From Alcanivoracaceae bacterium (GTDB lineage: Bacteria; Pseudomonadota; Gammaproteobacteria; Xanthomonadales; Marinicellaceae), in contig JADGEI010000016.1 in assembly GCA_016744455.1 (NCBI GenBank), positions 1-64,000 of the forward strand: a DNA stretch of 64,000 bases, given 5' to 3'. A program made the position numbers and the translations under genes. Under the pieces are notes generated by a model. The model searched no databases. It worked only from the letters and a program-made list of their open reading frames with translations, and was not told the origin of the DNA. Shown piece after piece: positions 36,946-45,903 of this stretch; the first letter of the stretch is position 1, and each line of letters begins with the position of its first letter.

Positions 36946-38277
36946 ATGCAAAATTATTTTTTTAAACACGCTTTATTAGCTAATGGTTGGCAAGAGAATA
37001 TACGCGTCAAAATTTCCTCTGATGGATTGTTTTCCGATATTTCAGTCAATGAAACACTTCGTTATAACGACATTGAATTAGATTGTGTCATTCCTGCCAT
37101 GCCGAATTGCCATTCACATGTTTTTCAACGAACCATGGCTGGCTTAACAGAGTTCAAGACCTCAGAAAGTGACAGTTTTTGGTCATGGCGTGAGTTAATG
37201 TATCAGTATGCCAATCAAATTGATGCTGATCAGTTATACCATGTTGCACGTTATTGTTACGCTGAAATGCTTGAAGCGGGCTACACATCCATATGTGAAT
37301 TCCATTATATTCATCGAGATTTGAACCATAGCAATAATACTGAAAACATGTCAATGGCTATCATCAATGCTGCAAATGATATCGGCATTGACCTAACTTT
37401 ACTGCCTGTTTTATATACTCAAGCTCATATTGATGGCTCACCATTGTCAGGTTTGCAACAACGTTTTAAGTTATCTGTTCCAGAGTACATTCAACTGTAC
37501 CAATCACTACAACAAAAATTGCACGAAGGTCAAAACATTGGCATTTGTTTTCATTCATTACGTGCGGTATCAATTGAGCAAATAAAAATAGTACTAAATG
37601 AGCTTGATACAGGTCAACCTATTCACATACACATTGCAGAACAAACTGCTGAAGTTAATCAAATACAGCAACACTTGGGCAAACGCCCTGTTGAACTACT
37701 ATTTAAACATGTTGATGTTGCAGCAAACTGGTGCCTAATTCACGCGACACATTTAAATAAAAGTGAAATTAAATTAATAACACGTTCTAAAGCAATCGCT
37801 GGACTATGTCCTATGACAGAAGCAAACTTAGGCGATGGTATCTTCCCTTTAACAGAATTTAATCAACAATCCGGTCGTTTAGCCATAGGCTCTGATAGCC
37901 ATATATTGATTAATCCATTTCAAGAATTACAAATGCTAGAATACTCACAACGTTTAAATGACCAAAAACGTATAATTGCTAGTTCGGCTGACTCGCCAAA
38001 TGTTGGTACATTTTTGTGGAATTCAGCCATAAAAGGTGGAGCACAAGCTTGTCAGTTACCCATTGATGGCATTCAAGTTGGCCAAAAAGCAAATTGGCTA
38101 TCAATTAACACTGACACTACCCTATTAACCAATTTAAAAGGCAAACAAATTTTGGACACAATGATTTTTGCTAGTAACCAAATTCCAGTAGAAACCTATA
38201 GATTTGGACAAAAACAGGCATCTATGACAAAAAATATTGTTGAAAACTATAAAAACACTTTAAAATCACTTAGATAA
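36946..38277 (+). CDS. hutF: Formimidoylglutamate deiminase
   Basis: A 443-residue amidohydrolase that converts N-formimidoyl-L-glutamate to N-formyl-L-glutamate plus ammonia in the five-step histidine degradation route. The zinc-binding HxH is in MPNCHSHVFQRTMAG (about residues 54-68). The middle His is in IHIHIAEQ, another in IHATHL, and the Asp in AIGSDSHI. SFWSWRELMY is typical of HutF. The other hut genes are not in the window, so it is an orphan here. It appears to have its own promoter. Confidence 0.93.
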   Translation: MQNYFFKHALLANGWQENIRVKISSDGLFSDISVNETLRYNDIELDCVIPAMPNCHSHVFQRTMAGLTEFKTSESDSFWSWRELMYQYANQIDADQLYHVARYCYAEMLEAGYTSICEFHYIHRDLNHSNNTENMSMAIINAANDIGIDLTLLPVLYTQAHIDGSPLSGLQQRFKLSVPEYIQLYQSLQQKLHEGQNIGICFHSLRAVSIEQIKIVLNELDTGQPIHIHIAEQTAEVNQIQQHLGKRPVELLFKHVDVAANWCLIHATHLNKSEIKLITRSKAIAGLCPMTEANLGDGIFPLTEFNQQSGRLAIGSDSHILINPFQELQMLEYSQRLNDQKRIIASSADSPNVGTFLWNSAIKGGAQACQLPIDGIQVGQKANWLSINTDTTLLTNLKGKQILDTMIFASNQIPVETYRFGQKQASMTKNIVENYKNTLKSLR

Positions 38278-38291
38278 TTATTAATCAGACA

Positions 38292-38309
38292 GTATATTTG
38301 TTAATATAC
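38292..38309. promoter_or_regulatory. Palindrome upstream of rpoZ
   Basis: GTATATT (38292-38298) and AATATAC (38303-38309) are perfect complements with a 4-base centre, 31 bases before the rpoZ ATG. It is a candidate promoter-proximal regulatory site, or a hairpin at the end of the hutF transcript. Confidence 0.4.
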
Positions 38310-38340
38310 GCGGTCGCTTTATTATGAATAGGAAAAACTA

Positions 38341-38616
38341 ATGGCAAGAGTTACAGTTGAAGATTGTTTAGAACATGTTGATAATCGTTTTGAGTTGGTA
38401 CAATTAGCAGCCAAACGTGCACGCTTAATTGCAAATGGTCAAGCCCCTTTAGTTGAAGAAGAAAATGATAAACCAACAGTTTTGGCATTGCGTGAAATAG
38501 CTGAAGGTTTAATGACTACAGAAAAACTAAAAGAATTAGAGCTTGAACAAAAACGTGCTCAAGAACTTGATGAATGGAATGCAGCTGCTGAAGAGCAAGA
38601 TGCGCAAATGATTTAA
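38341..38616 (+). CDS. rpoZ: RNA polymerase omega subunit
   Basis: A 91-residue protein. It begins [20 protein letters not shown] and contains [11 protein letters not shown] and the [10 protein letters not shown] helix, all diagnostic of omega. It assists beta' folding and, in proteobacteria, forms part of ppGpp binding site 1. A GGAAAAACT stretch before the ATG serves as ribosome-binding site. It is the first gene of rpoZ-spoT-ridA, linking the ppGpp target with the ppGpp enzyme. The C terminus is acidic. Confidence 0.96.
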   Translation: MARVTVEDCLEHVDNRFELVQLAAKRARLIANGQAPLVEEENDKPTVLALREIAEGLMTTEKLKELELEQKRAQELDEWNAAAEEQDAQMI

Positions 38617-38663
38617 CCTCTTTTATCAAATGCTTAATACAACCCACATATTAAGAACATATA

Positions 38664-38691
38664 AGTCGTGACTGATACTGATGTCACGACT
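38664..38691 (+). promoter_or_regulatory. Hairpin covering the spoT start codon
   Basis: AGTCGTGAC (38664-38672) and GTCACGACT (38683-38691) are perfect complements with a 10-base loop. The GTG start codon of spoT (38668-38670) lies inside the 5' arm, so folding would hide the initiation site. The 3' arm encodes residues 6-8. Confidence 0.65.
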
Positions 38692-40833
38692 ATTTTAAAT
38701 CATCCGGCAGTTGTCTCTGCCTATAAAAACCTTACCAATCTTACCAATAACTATTTACAACCAAAAGAACAGCTGTTATTAAACAAAGCATTCCAATACG
38801 GTGCAAACGCCCACAAATCTCAATTTAGGAAGTCAGGCGAACCTTATATAACACACCCTATTACTGTAGCAGCAATACTGGCTAAACTCCATTTTGACAT
38901 CAACACATTATGTGCAGCAGTACTGCATGACACGATTGAAGACACAGATATAACTGAGAAAGAATTAACCAAAGAATTCAATAAAACTGTGGCTTATTTA
39001 GTACAAGCCGTTACAAAACTAGACAAACTTAAATTCAGAAACCTTCAAGAGGCCCAAGCAGAAAGTTTTGTGAAAATGCTATTCGCTATGGCTGAGGATG
39101 TACGTGTCATTATCATTAAACTTGCAGATCGCCTACATAATATGCGTACAATTGGAGCAATGAGTGAGTCAAGCCGCAAACGAATTGCAAGAGAAACTCT
39201 AGATGTATTTGCCCCAATTGCTGAAAGATTGGGTTTAAAGGTGATACAAAACGAAATGCAGGACCACGCATTCAAAGCGTTATTACCCAATATAGCTAAT
39301 GAAATCAACGATAATATTAATAAACTTGCAGGCCATCGCAAGCAAGCCATTGAAAAAATCAAAAAGAAAATTATCAAAGCGCTTATCCACTCTGATTTAA
39401 ATGCAGATGTTGATGGACGACAAAAATCGCTCTACAGCATTTACCACAAACAGAAACGTAAAAACTTATCATTTGATCAAATCCATGATATCTTTGGTGT
39501 ACGGGTTATCGTCAAAACCTTACAAGAGTGCTATATTGCACTTGGAGTGATTCACGGTTTATACGCACCTAGAGAGCACAGTTTCAAAGACTATATTGCC
39601 GTGCCAAAATCCAATGGTTACCAATCAATTCATACCTTGGTCACCGGCCCCTTTGGTTTAGCTATCGAAATACAAATAAGAACAGAGGAAATGGACAAAG
39701 TCTGCGAGTCAGGCGTTGCTGCACACTGGATGTATAAAAAAGATGGCTCCGATACCAGCTCTCGATTAACATTGGCTAGAAATTGGTTAGGCAATCTTTT
39801 AAGTGTACAGAAAAATACAGGTAGCTCATTGGAATTCTATGAAGGTATGAAAAAAGACCTAATTACCGATGAAATATATGTTTTTACACCGAGAGGTAAA
39901 ATTATCCAGCTTCCCTTACAGGCAACAGTTTTAGATTTTGCCTTTGCCATTCATTCCAATGTTGGAAACCGTGCAAAAGCAGCAATGGTGAATGATAAAA
40001 AAACGCCTTTAAAACAAAAGTTAAAAACTGGTCAAACCGTCGAAATAATAACCGATGATAGTGTAATTCCCGCTACTGAATGGTTACAATTAGTCACTAC
40101 AAGCAAAGCACGTACTGCAATTCGAAATGCATTGAAACAAATTACAGATGTAGATGCTGTGTATGTAGGTCATAAAATGCTAGATAGAGCACTAGATACT
40201 TATGGTTACTCCTTTGACTCGATAGACAAAAGATCAATAAAACGTGTTCTCAAGTACTACAAAAAAAGCAGCATGGATGAACTCTTAAAATCATTTGCAT
40301 TAGGTGAATTATTAGCATCAATTGCAGCCAAAAAACTTCTGCCTTTACTAAAACAACGTAGCATAAACAAGCCTTACAGCCCTAAAGAAGCTTTCTCTAT
40401 CACAGGCAATGAAGGCTCAATAATTAATTATCCGCTCTGTTGCCAACCCATAGTAAATGATGAGATCATCGGTTATTTAAGTCCTGCAAAAGGCATTGTG
40501 GTTCATAGAAAGAACTGCCATAACCTTGAAGAACTAGAAAAAAGTCCAGAAAGAATGGTGGTAATGAATTGGGATTTAGAACATCCTATAATGTTTCAAA
40601 CAACATTACAAATGGATGTTATTAACAAACAAGGAGTGTTAGCAAAACTAGCTAGCGTCGTCGCTGAAAACCATGGTAATATAGAGCGTTTTGAACAAGT
40701 TGACAGAGATGGCAACTATTCTGGCCTTGAGTTCCATATCAGTATTGCCAACACAGAAAAACTAGAAAATATTTTACACAAACTTCGCCATTTACCCGAA
40801 GTGTTAAAAGCCAAAAGGAAAGAATTCAAATGA
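38668..40833 (+). CDS. spoT: Bifunctional (p)ppGpp synthetase/hydrolase SpoT
   Basis: A 721-residue RelA/SpoT homologue that controls the stringent-response alarmone. The N-terminal HD hydrolase domain keeps its metal ligands (HPITVAAIL, and HDTIEDT with His87/Asp88 and Glu91/Asp92), so hydrolysis should be active. The synthetase domain (GRQKSLYSIYHK, SFKDYIAVPKSNGYQSIHT, EIQIRT), the TGS domain (IYVFTPRGKIIQLP) and the C-terminal ACT domain follow. The start is a GTG 51 bases after rpoZ; no better start fits the conserved N terminus. The start codon lies within a perfect 9-bp hairpin. It overlaps ridA by four bases. Confidence 0.95.
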   Translation: MTDTDVTTILNHPAVVSAYKNLTNLTNNYLQPKEQLLLNKAFQYGANAHKSQFRKSGEPYITHPITVAAILAKLHFDINTLCAAVLHDTIEDTDITEKELTKEFNKTVAYLVQAVTKLDKLKFRNLQEAQAESFVKMLFAMAEDVRVIIIKLADRLHNMRTIGAMSESSRKRIARETLDVFAPIAERLGLKVIQNEMQDHAFKALLPNIANEINDNINKLAGHRKQAIEKIKKKIIKALIHSDLNADVDGRQKSLYSIYHKQKRKNLSFDQIHDIFGVRVIVKTLQECYIALGVIHGLYAPREHSFKDYIAVPKSNGYQSIHTLVTGPFGLAIEIQIRTEEMDKVCESGVAAHWMYKKDGSDTSSRLTLARNWLGNLLSVQKNTGSSLEFYEGMKKDLITDEIYVFTPRGKIIQLPLQATVLDFAFAIHSNVGNRAKAAMVNDKKTPLKQKLKTGQTVEIITDDSVIPATEWLQLVTTSKARTAIRNALKQITDVDAVYVGHKMLDRALDTYGYSFDSIDKRSIKRVLKYYKKSSMDELLKSFALGELLASIAAKKLLPLLKQRSINKPYSPKEAFSITGNEGSIINYPLCCQPIVNDEIIGYLSPAKGIVVHRKNCHNLEELEKSPERMVVMNWDLEHPIMFQTTLQMDVINKQGVLAKLASVVAENHGNIERFEQVDRDGNYSGLEFHISIANTEKLENILHKLRHLPEVLKAKRKEFK

Positions 40834-41207
40834 AAGAAATAGTCCATACCAAACATGCACCAGCAGCAATAGGCACCTACTCACAAGCCGTCATTCATAA
40901 CAAGCTACTTTATACTTCAGGGCAAATACCCATCAATCCAGAAACAGGCGAAATGCTTGAAGAAGATTTTGAAAAACAAACCCATCAAGTCTTTAAAAAC
41001 CTACGAGCAATTGCCTTAGCTGCAGATACTAGTCTACAAAACACCTTAAAACTGAATATTTTCGTGCAGGATTTGTCGCACTTTGCAACACTAAATGCTA
41101 TTATGGCTGAATACTTTGAAGAACCGTACCCTGCAAGAGCAGCTATACAAGTTGCTGGTTTACCCAAAAATGCCATGGTTGAAATGGATGCGATAATTTC
41201 AATTTAA
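40830..41207 (+). CDS. ridA: RidA-family enamine/imine deaminase
   Basis: A 125-residue YjgF/YER057c/UK114 protein that hydrolyses reactive 2-aminoacrylate and related imines made by PLP enzymes. The characteristic start (HAPAAIGTYSQAV), the YTSGQIP strand and the C-terminal RAAIQVAGLPKNAMVEMDAI with the substrate-binding Arg are present. It overlaps spoT by four bases (ATGA), in the usual gammaproteobacterial gene order. Confidence 0.95.
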   Translation: MKEIVHTKHAPAAIGTYSQAVIHNKLLYTSGQIPINPETGEMLEEDFEKQTHQVFKNLRAIALAADTSLQNTLKLNIFVQDLSHFATLNAIMAEYFEEPYPARAAIQVAGLPKNAMVEMDAIISI

Positions 41208-41286
41208 ACACAAATTAAGAGCAACAAACTTAAGGAGAGTTTTTCGCCTTAACAATTATTTATTTTCATTAATATAGAGAGGAATT

Positions 41287-43722
41287 ATGAATATCATTAA
41301 ATACCTAACAACAATTGTTAGTCTTGCATTTGCAATTAATGCATTTTCACAAACACTTAGTTCAAGTGCGGAAAATGCTAGGTCTGATAGATCGAATTAT
41401 GTCGTTAAATTTTATGAACCCGGCTTACTTTATTACACTGGCGGGGTAAACAATATTGAATCAACAAGTCCTCAACATAACAATAGCAACACATTTGAAG
41501 CAAGGTCTGAGGCCACTAAGGCCTATGGAGCTCACCTGAATTCATTGAAACAAAGTAAACTCACAGTAATTACTAATGCTATCGGTACAAATTTCAAAAC
41601 TATCTATCACTATAAGGCTATGTATCATGGACTAATGCTCAGTTTAACCTCACAAGAAGTTTCTGCACTTAAAAACTTAGCAGAAATAAAGAGTGTTGAA
41701 AAAGAACCTGTGTACGACTTGGTTACTGAAAGTGGACCAAAATGGATTAATGCTGATCAAATTTGGGATGGTACTGCTGTGCCATTTACTGGATTACCCA
41801 ATAAAGGCGAAGGAATTGTAGTTGGTGTAGTTGACACAGGTATCAACAGTGATCACCCATCTTATGCAGCAACTGGTCCTGATGATGGCTATGTCCATAC
41901 CAATCCATTAGGTAGTGGTAATTTTGTTGGTCATTGTATTGGTGGTAATAACGATGGTTTACCTGCACCAAATGCAGAGATCACCTGTAACAACAAATTA
42001 ATTGGTGCATGGGCATTTACAAATGGAACAGACACTGATGCACCAGAAGACAATAATGGCCATGGTAGCCATACTGCTGGTACAGCTGCAGGGAACTTTT
42101 GGAGTGGACCATTTTTTGATGGTGGTACTCAAATGGCAATTAATTTACCTCAAATTTCTGGCGTAGCACCACATGCCAATATTATTGCATACGATGTTTG
42201 TGAAACATCAACTTGTAGTGCTACATCTGCAGGTATTGATAGGGCTATTCAAGATGGTGTGAATGTAATCAACTTCTCTATTTCAGGAGGAAACTCGCCA
42301 TGGTTTGATAACGACAGACAATTTCTTGATGCAGTTAATGCTGGGATTTTTGTCGCAGCAAGTGCTGGTAACACACGTGCAGAAAACACAAACCCTATAG
42401 CTGATGTTAACCACAAAGGCCCATGGTTAATGACAGTTGCAGCAAGCACTCATGACAGAAACGGTAATCGTGAATTAGTGAATATGTCTGGTGGTACAAG
42501 TCCCCCTGCTGATATAGCAGGACAATCCAATACAGAAGGCTACGGCCCTGCACTAGTTGTCTATGCGGGCGATTTTTCTAATGGTGATGCAGACCCTGAA
42601 CAATGCCTAAACCCTTTTCCCAATAACACATGGACAAATGGTGAAATAGTCGTTTGTGATCGTGGAGCAATAGCGCGTGTAGCAAAAGGTGTTAATGTAT
42701 TAGCTGGTGGAGCGGGCGGCTTAATACTAGGAAATATAGCCGGTGGTGCAACCACCGAAGTTGCAGATTTTCATGTACTTCCTTCAATTCATATGAATGC
42801 AGCAAAAGCTGACCAAGTAAGAGCATGGTTAACAACTGGATCAAATCACATGGCAACTATTGTTAACACAGGTTCCGGGGCAGGAACAGTTGGTGATATT
42901 CTTGCTGATTTTAGTTTACGTGGACCTAATTTAACAATTGATGTAACCAAACCCAATATCACAGCACCTGGAGTTAGTATTTTTGCTCCATTCAATAATG
43001 ACCCAAATACACCTATAGGTTCAGCTGAACTTGGAAATATTAGCGGTACCTCAATGTCTAGCCCACACATGGCAGGTGTAGGTGCATTAATGAAAGCCGT
43101 ACAACCTACATGGACTGTGTCAGAAATAAATTCTGCCATCCAAATGACTGCTGATGAAACTGGCAGAAAAGAAGACAATGTCACACCTGTGGATCCTGAT
43201 GATCTAGGTAGTGGCCGTGTAGATTTATCTGTAGCCGCTCAAGCTGGCCTTGTGATGGATGAGACTTTTGCCAACTATTTGGCAGCAAACCCTAGCACTG
43301 GAGGTGACCCTAAAACATTAAACATACCAAGTGTAAGAAATTCAACTTGTGGTGCTTCATGTAACTGGTCTAGAACTTTGAAAGACACACTAGGAATTGA
43401 AACCAGATGGACTGTTTCAGCAGTAACTGATGGTACATTTACCCTAAATGTACAACCAACCAGTTTTGTCATAAACGAAGTTGCGGTTCCTCCAAATCCA
43501 GATGTCATATTTAAAAATGGTTTTGATGAACCTTTAGTAATCGTTCCCGTTACCAATCAAACATTAACCATCACGGCAAGTAATGTTCCAACAACGGCAA
43601 CCGGCATGTCATTCGGCAAAGTTGTTTTAACCGAAATAAATGGACTTTCACCTCCATTGCACATTACAGTTTCTGCCAATCAATCACTACCATATGGTGG
43701 AACACCTCCGCCAGATTCATAA
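41287..43722 (+). CDS. Subtilisin-family (S8) serine protease with PA domain
   Basis: An 811-residue exported protease. A signal peptide (residues 1-21) is followed by an I9-type propeptide (about 35-145), then the S8 domain with Asp183 (VVDTGIN), His259 (NGHGSHTAGT) and Ser589 (GTSMSSPH). A protease-associated insert (about 425-540; VVCDRGAIARVAKGVN) interrupts the catalytic domain as in PA-subtilases. A tag-like VIFKNGFDEP occurs at about residues 740-749, but 60 further residues follow it, so it is internal here. A GAGGAA ribosome-binding site precedes the ATG and a strong terminator follows. Likely an extracellular, broad-specificity endopeptidase. Confidence 0.92.
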   Translation: MNIIKYLTTIVSLAFAINAFSQTLSSSAENARSDRSNYVVKFYEPGLLYYTGGVNNIESTSPQHNNSNTFEARSEATKAYGAHLNSLKQSKLTVITNAIGTNFKTIYHYKAMYHGLMLSLTSQEVSALKNLAEIKSVEKEPVYDLVTESGPKWINADQIWDGTAVPFTGLPNKGEGIVVGVVDTGINSDHPSYAATGPDDGYVHTNPLGSGNFVGHCIGGNNDGLPAPNAEITCNNKLIGAWAFTNGTDTDAPEDNNGHGSHTAGTAAGNFWSGPFFDGGTQMAINLPQISGVAPHANIIAYDVCETSTCSATSAGIDRAIQDGVNVINFSISGGNSPWFDNDRQFLDAVNAGIFVAASAGNTRAENTNPIADVNHKGPWLMTVAASTHDRNGNRELVNMSGGTSPPADIAGQSNTEGYGPALVVYAGDFSNGDADPEQCLNPFPNNTWTNGEIVVCDRGAIARVAKGVNVLAGGAGGLILGNIAGGATTEVADFHVLPSIHMNAAKADQVRAWLTTGSNHMATIVNTGSGAGTVGDILADFSLRGPNLTIDVTKPNITAPGVSIFAPFNNDPNTPIGSAELGNISGTSMSSPHMAGVGALMKAVQPTWTVSEINSAIQMTADETGRKEDNVTPVDPDDLGSGRVDLSVAAQAGLVMDETFANYLAANPSTGGDPKTLNIPSVRNSTCGASCNWSRTLKDTLGIETRWTVSAVTDGTFTLNVQPTSFVINEVAVPPNPDVIFKNGFDEPLVIVPVTNQTLTITASNVPTTATGMSFGKVVLTEINGLSPPLHITVSANQSLPYGGTPPPDS

Positions 43723-43737
43723 GTTAATCAATTAATG

Positions 43738-43770
43738 AAAAAAGCAGCTTACCTAAGCTGCTTTTTTTTC
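43738..43770. terminator. Intrinsic terminator after the S8 protease gene
   Basis: AAAGCAGCTTA (43741-43751) and TAAGCTGCTTT (43754-43764) pair perfectly around a tight centre, flanked by six A before and eight T after. It is able to stop transcription on both strands. Confidence 0.9.
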
Positions 43771-43837
43771 CGCTCAGTTTCATTTTCTTAACAGATATCA
43801 AGTCATTGACTTCAATTCTAGGTTATATTGCCTCGCT

Positions 43838-45721
43838 ATGAGCCTAAGCAACACTAATATTAATTATAAAATTCTCGACACCTCCTTTTGTATTGACAAA
43901 CATACATTAAAAATCAATGGTAAGCGTTTTGTTTGTAAAAAAGCAACCATCGAGGCTTTACAATTGTTCTTGCAAAGTAATGGCAAGGTAATAAGTAAAG
44001 ACAACTTGATTGATCATATTTGGAAAGACGTGATTGTCACTGAAGCCTCTGCTTTTAAACAAGTGCAATTGGTAAGGAAAATTTTTGCTGAGGTTGGATT
44101 ACCAAAAGATATTATTCATAATGTTTATGGTAAAGGCTATCAAATCAAACTTCCAATTATTACCACCCAAGAGGATTGCACCAATCCTGATCTTGAAACG
44201 AATAATAAACAATCAGATAGGTACTATAAATCAACAAAAAGATATACACTAGTTTTGATCAGTTTAATCCTCATTATTTCCTTATTCGTTAGTTTTTATC
44301 AATCACCCATAAAGAATGACTTCTTTAATAAAGCAAAAAAAGAATCACTAGTCAAACTAATCAACAATGATTGGCGCAAAGGAAAACAACACCTCATTAA
44401 TTTATTAGAAAAAGAAAGCTATCATCTTTCTATCAAGGACCTCGCCTTTTTATATAATCATATCGGCAGATCTGAATACCATTTACAAGAGTATAAAAAT
44501 AGCATTGAGACCTACTACAAAGCCATTCAAGCTTATGAAAAAGTAGACAATAACGAGCAAATAGGTCAAGTGCATTTAAATTTAGCTGAAAGTTATTCAT
44601 TTATAGTTACTCAGAAGGGCTATCGTGAAAAACAAAAAGAACACATCAACAAAGCCATTGAAATATTTGCAAGAATCGATCAGAAACAACGGATGATTGA
44701 TGCCAAAATGCAATTGGCCTATTTTTATCAAAAACATGTTGGCATCCAGAAAGCCAAGAATTTATACGAACAAATTATTGATGATACAAAACAAGAAGGA
44801 GATACGATTGGTGAAATGATTGCTGTAAACAACCTTGCAGCGGCTTATGTCATTACTAATGATTATGACAAGGCAGTTGAACTGGGGCAAAAAGGCTTAC
44901 AAATGACTCTAGAGATTGGCACAGGCCGCTATATTGCCAATTCATATAGCTTCTTAAGTGACCTTTACCAGAATCAATATAAGAGTATTGAGGCTATGGA
45001 AATGATACAACAAGCCATTAAATATCAATTAGCTACAAATAATTTCTCTAATATAAGCCCAAAAATGATAACACTGAGTTATTTACTGGTACAAACTTAT
45101 CAATTTGACCAAGCTAATGATTTGCTCAACTTAGCAGATAATTACTTGATAAGTTTAAACATGAAAGGTTCTAGAAGCATCGTTATCATGTACCAAGGAC
45201 TAAATTTGGCACGCCAAAACAACTGGAAAGATGCTGAGAATTTACTAACCAATTCTTTAGCTATATCTCAAGCCGCTGATTTCATCTATAAACAGCCCTT
45301 AAATCTAGCCTATCTAGCACTGGCAAATTATTTTAACAACAATTACTTACAAGCTATTCAACCAGCTATGGAAGTCATAAAAAACAAAAACAGTAATAAG
45401 CAGTCCAAAGCCATTGCATCATTAGCATTGGCCTATACCTATTCGCTAATGGAAAAACAAGAGTTGGCTGACAAGTGGTACTTAGAAACGCAAAAATTAC
45501 AAAATCCTAAATGGCTATTCGAATACCAGCTATTCCTAAAACTAAAATTGGAACGTCAAGAAAAGGACAACTCGGTATTAGTCACTCAAACTGAAAAAGA
45601 AATTGTCGAAATTAACATTAAAATGACAGAACTAACACAATTAGCGCGAGTAGATCAAGGTATTTATAATAAGCTTATGAGCCAAATTTTAGAAAAAACA
45701 CGATCAAATAGTAAGAATTAG
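43838..45721 (+). CDS. Membrane-anchored winged-helix regulator with TPR sensor
   Basis: A 627-residue protein. Residues about 12-107 form an OmpR/PhoB-type winged helix (ATIEALQLFLQSNGKVISKDNLIDHIW, then the wing NVYGKGYQIKL). One transmembrane helix follows (about 136-155), then a periplasmic TPR array (about 165-560; e.g. AYEKVDNNEQIGQVHLNLAE). This is the CadC-like one-component layout with TPRs in place of the usual sensor. Monocistronic, bounded by terminators on both sides. Target genes are unknown. The adjacent S8 protease and beta-helix gene are candidates by position only. Confidence 0.88.
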   Translation: MSLSNTNINYKILDTSFCIDKHTLKINGKRFVCKKATIEALQLFLQSNGKVISKDNLIDHIWKDVIVTEASAFKQVQLVRKIFAEVGLPKDIIHNVYGKGYQIKLPIITTQEDCTNPDLETNNKQSDRYYKSTKRYTLVLISLILIISLFVSFYQSPIKNDFFNKAKKESLVKLINNDWRKGKQHLINLLEKESYHLSIKDLAFLYNHIGRSEYHLQEYKNSIETYYKAIQAYEKVDNNEQIGQVHLNLAESYSFIVTQKGYREKQKEHINKAIEIFARIDQKQRMIDAKMQLAYFYQKHVGIQKAKNLYEQIIDDTKQEGDTIGEMIAVNNLAAAYVITNDYDKAVELGQKGLQMTLEIGTGRYIANSYSFLSDLYQNQYKSIEAMEMIQQAIKYQLATNNFSNISPKMITLSYLLVQTYQFDQANDLLNLADNYLISLNMKGSRSIVIMYQGLNLARQNNWKDAENLLTNSLAISQAADFIYKQPLNLAYLALANYFNNNYLQAIQPAMEVIKNKNSNKQSKAIASLALAYTYSLMEKQELADKWYLETQKLQNPKWLFEYQLFLKLKLERQEKDNSVLVTQTEKEIVEINIKMTELTQLARVDQGIYNKLMSQILEKTRSNSKN

Positions 45722-45753
45722 CCTCACTTTTTGACAACAACCATAACTCCCGT

Positions 45754-45790
45754 AAAAAAAAAGGCTAAATTTTTCAATCTAGCCTTTTAA
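45754..45790. terminator. Intrinsic terminator after the wHTH-TPR gene
   Basis: AAAAGGCTA (45759-45767) and TAGCCTTTT (45780-45788) pair with a 12-base loop, preceded by a run of A. It lies between convergent genes and can act in both directions. A second dyad, AAAATAGA/TCTATTTT, lies just to its right at about 45798-45840. Confidence 0.85.
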
Positions 45791-45903
45791 ATTTCCAAAA
45801 TAGAACCAAACTTCGGGGAATGGCCTCATTCTCTATTTTAGAAAGCTCATTGTTCAACTCAACTTATCTGACATCCCCGATTATCACTAATTTCTCACTT
45901 TCT

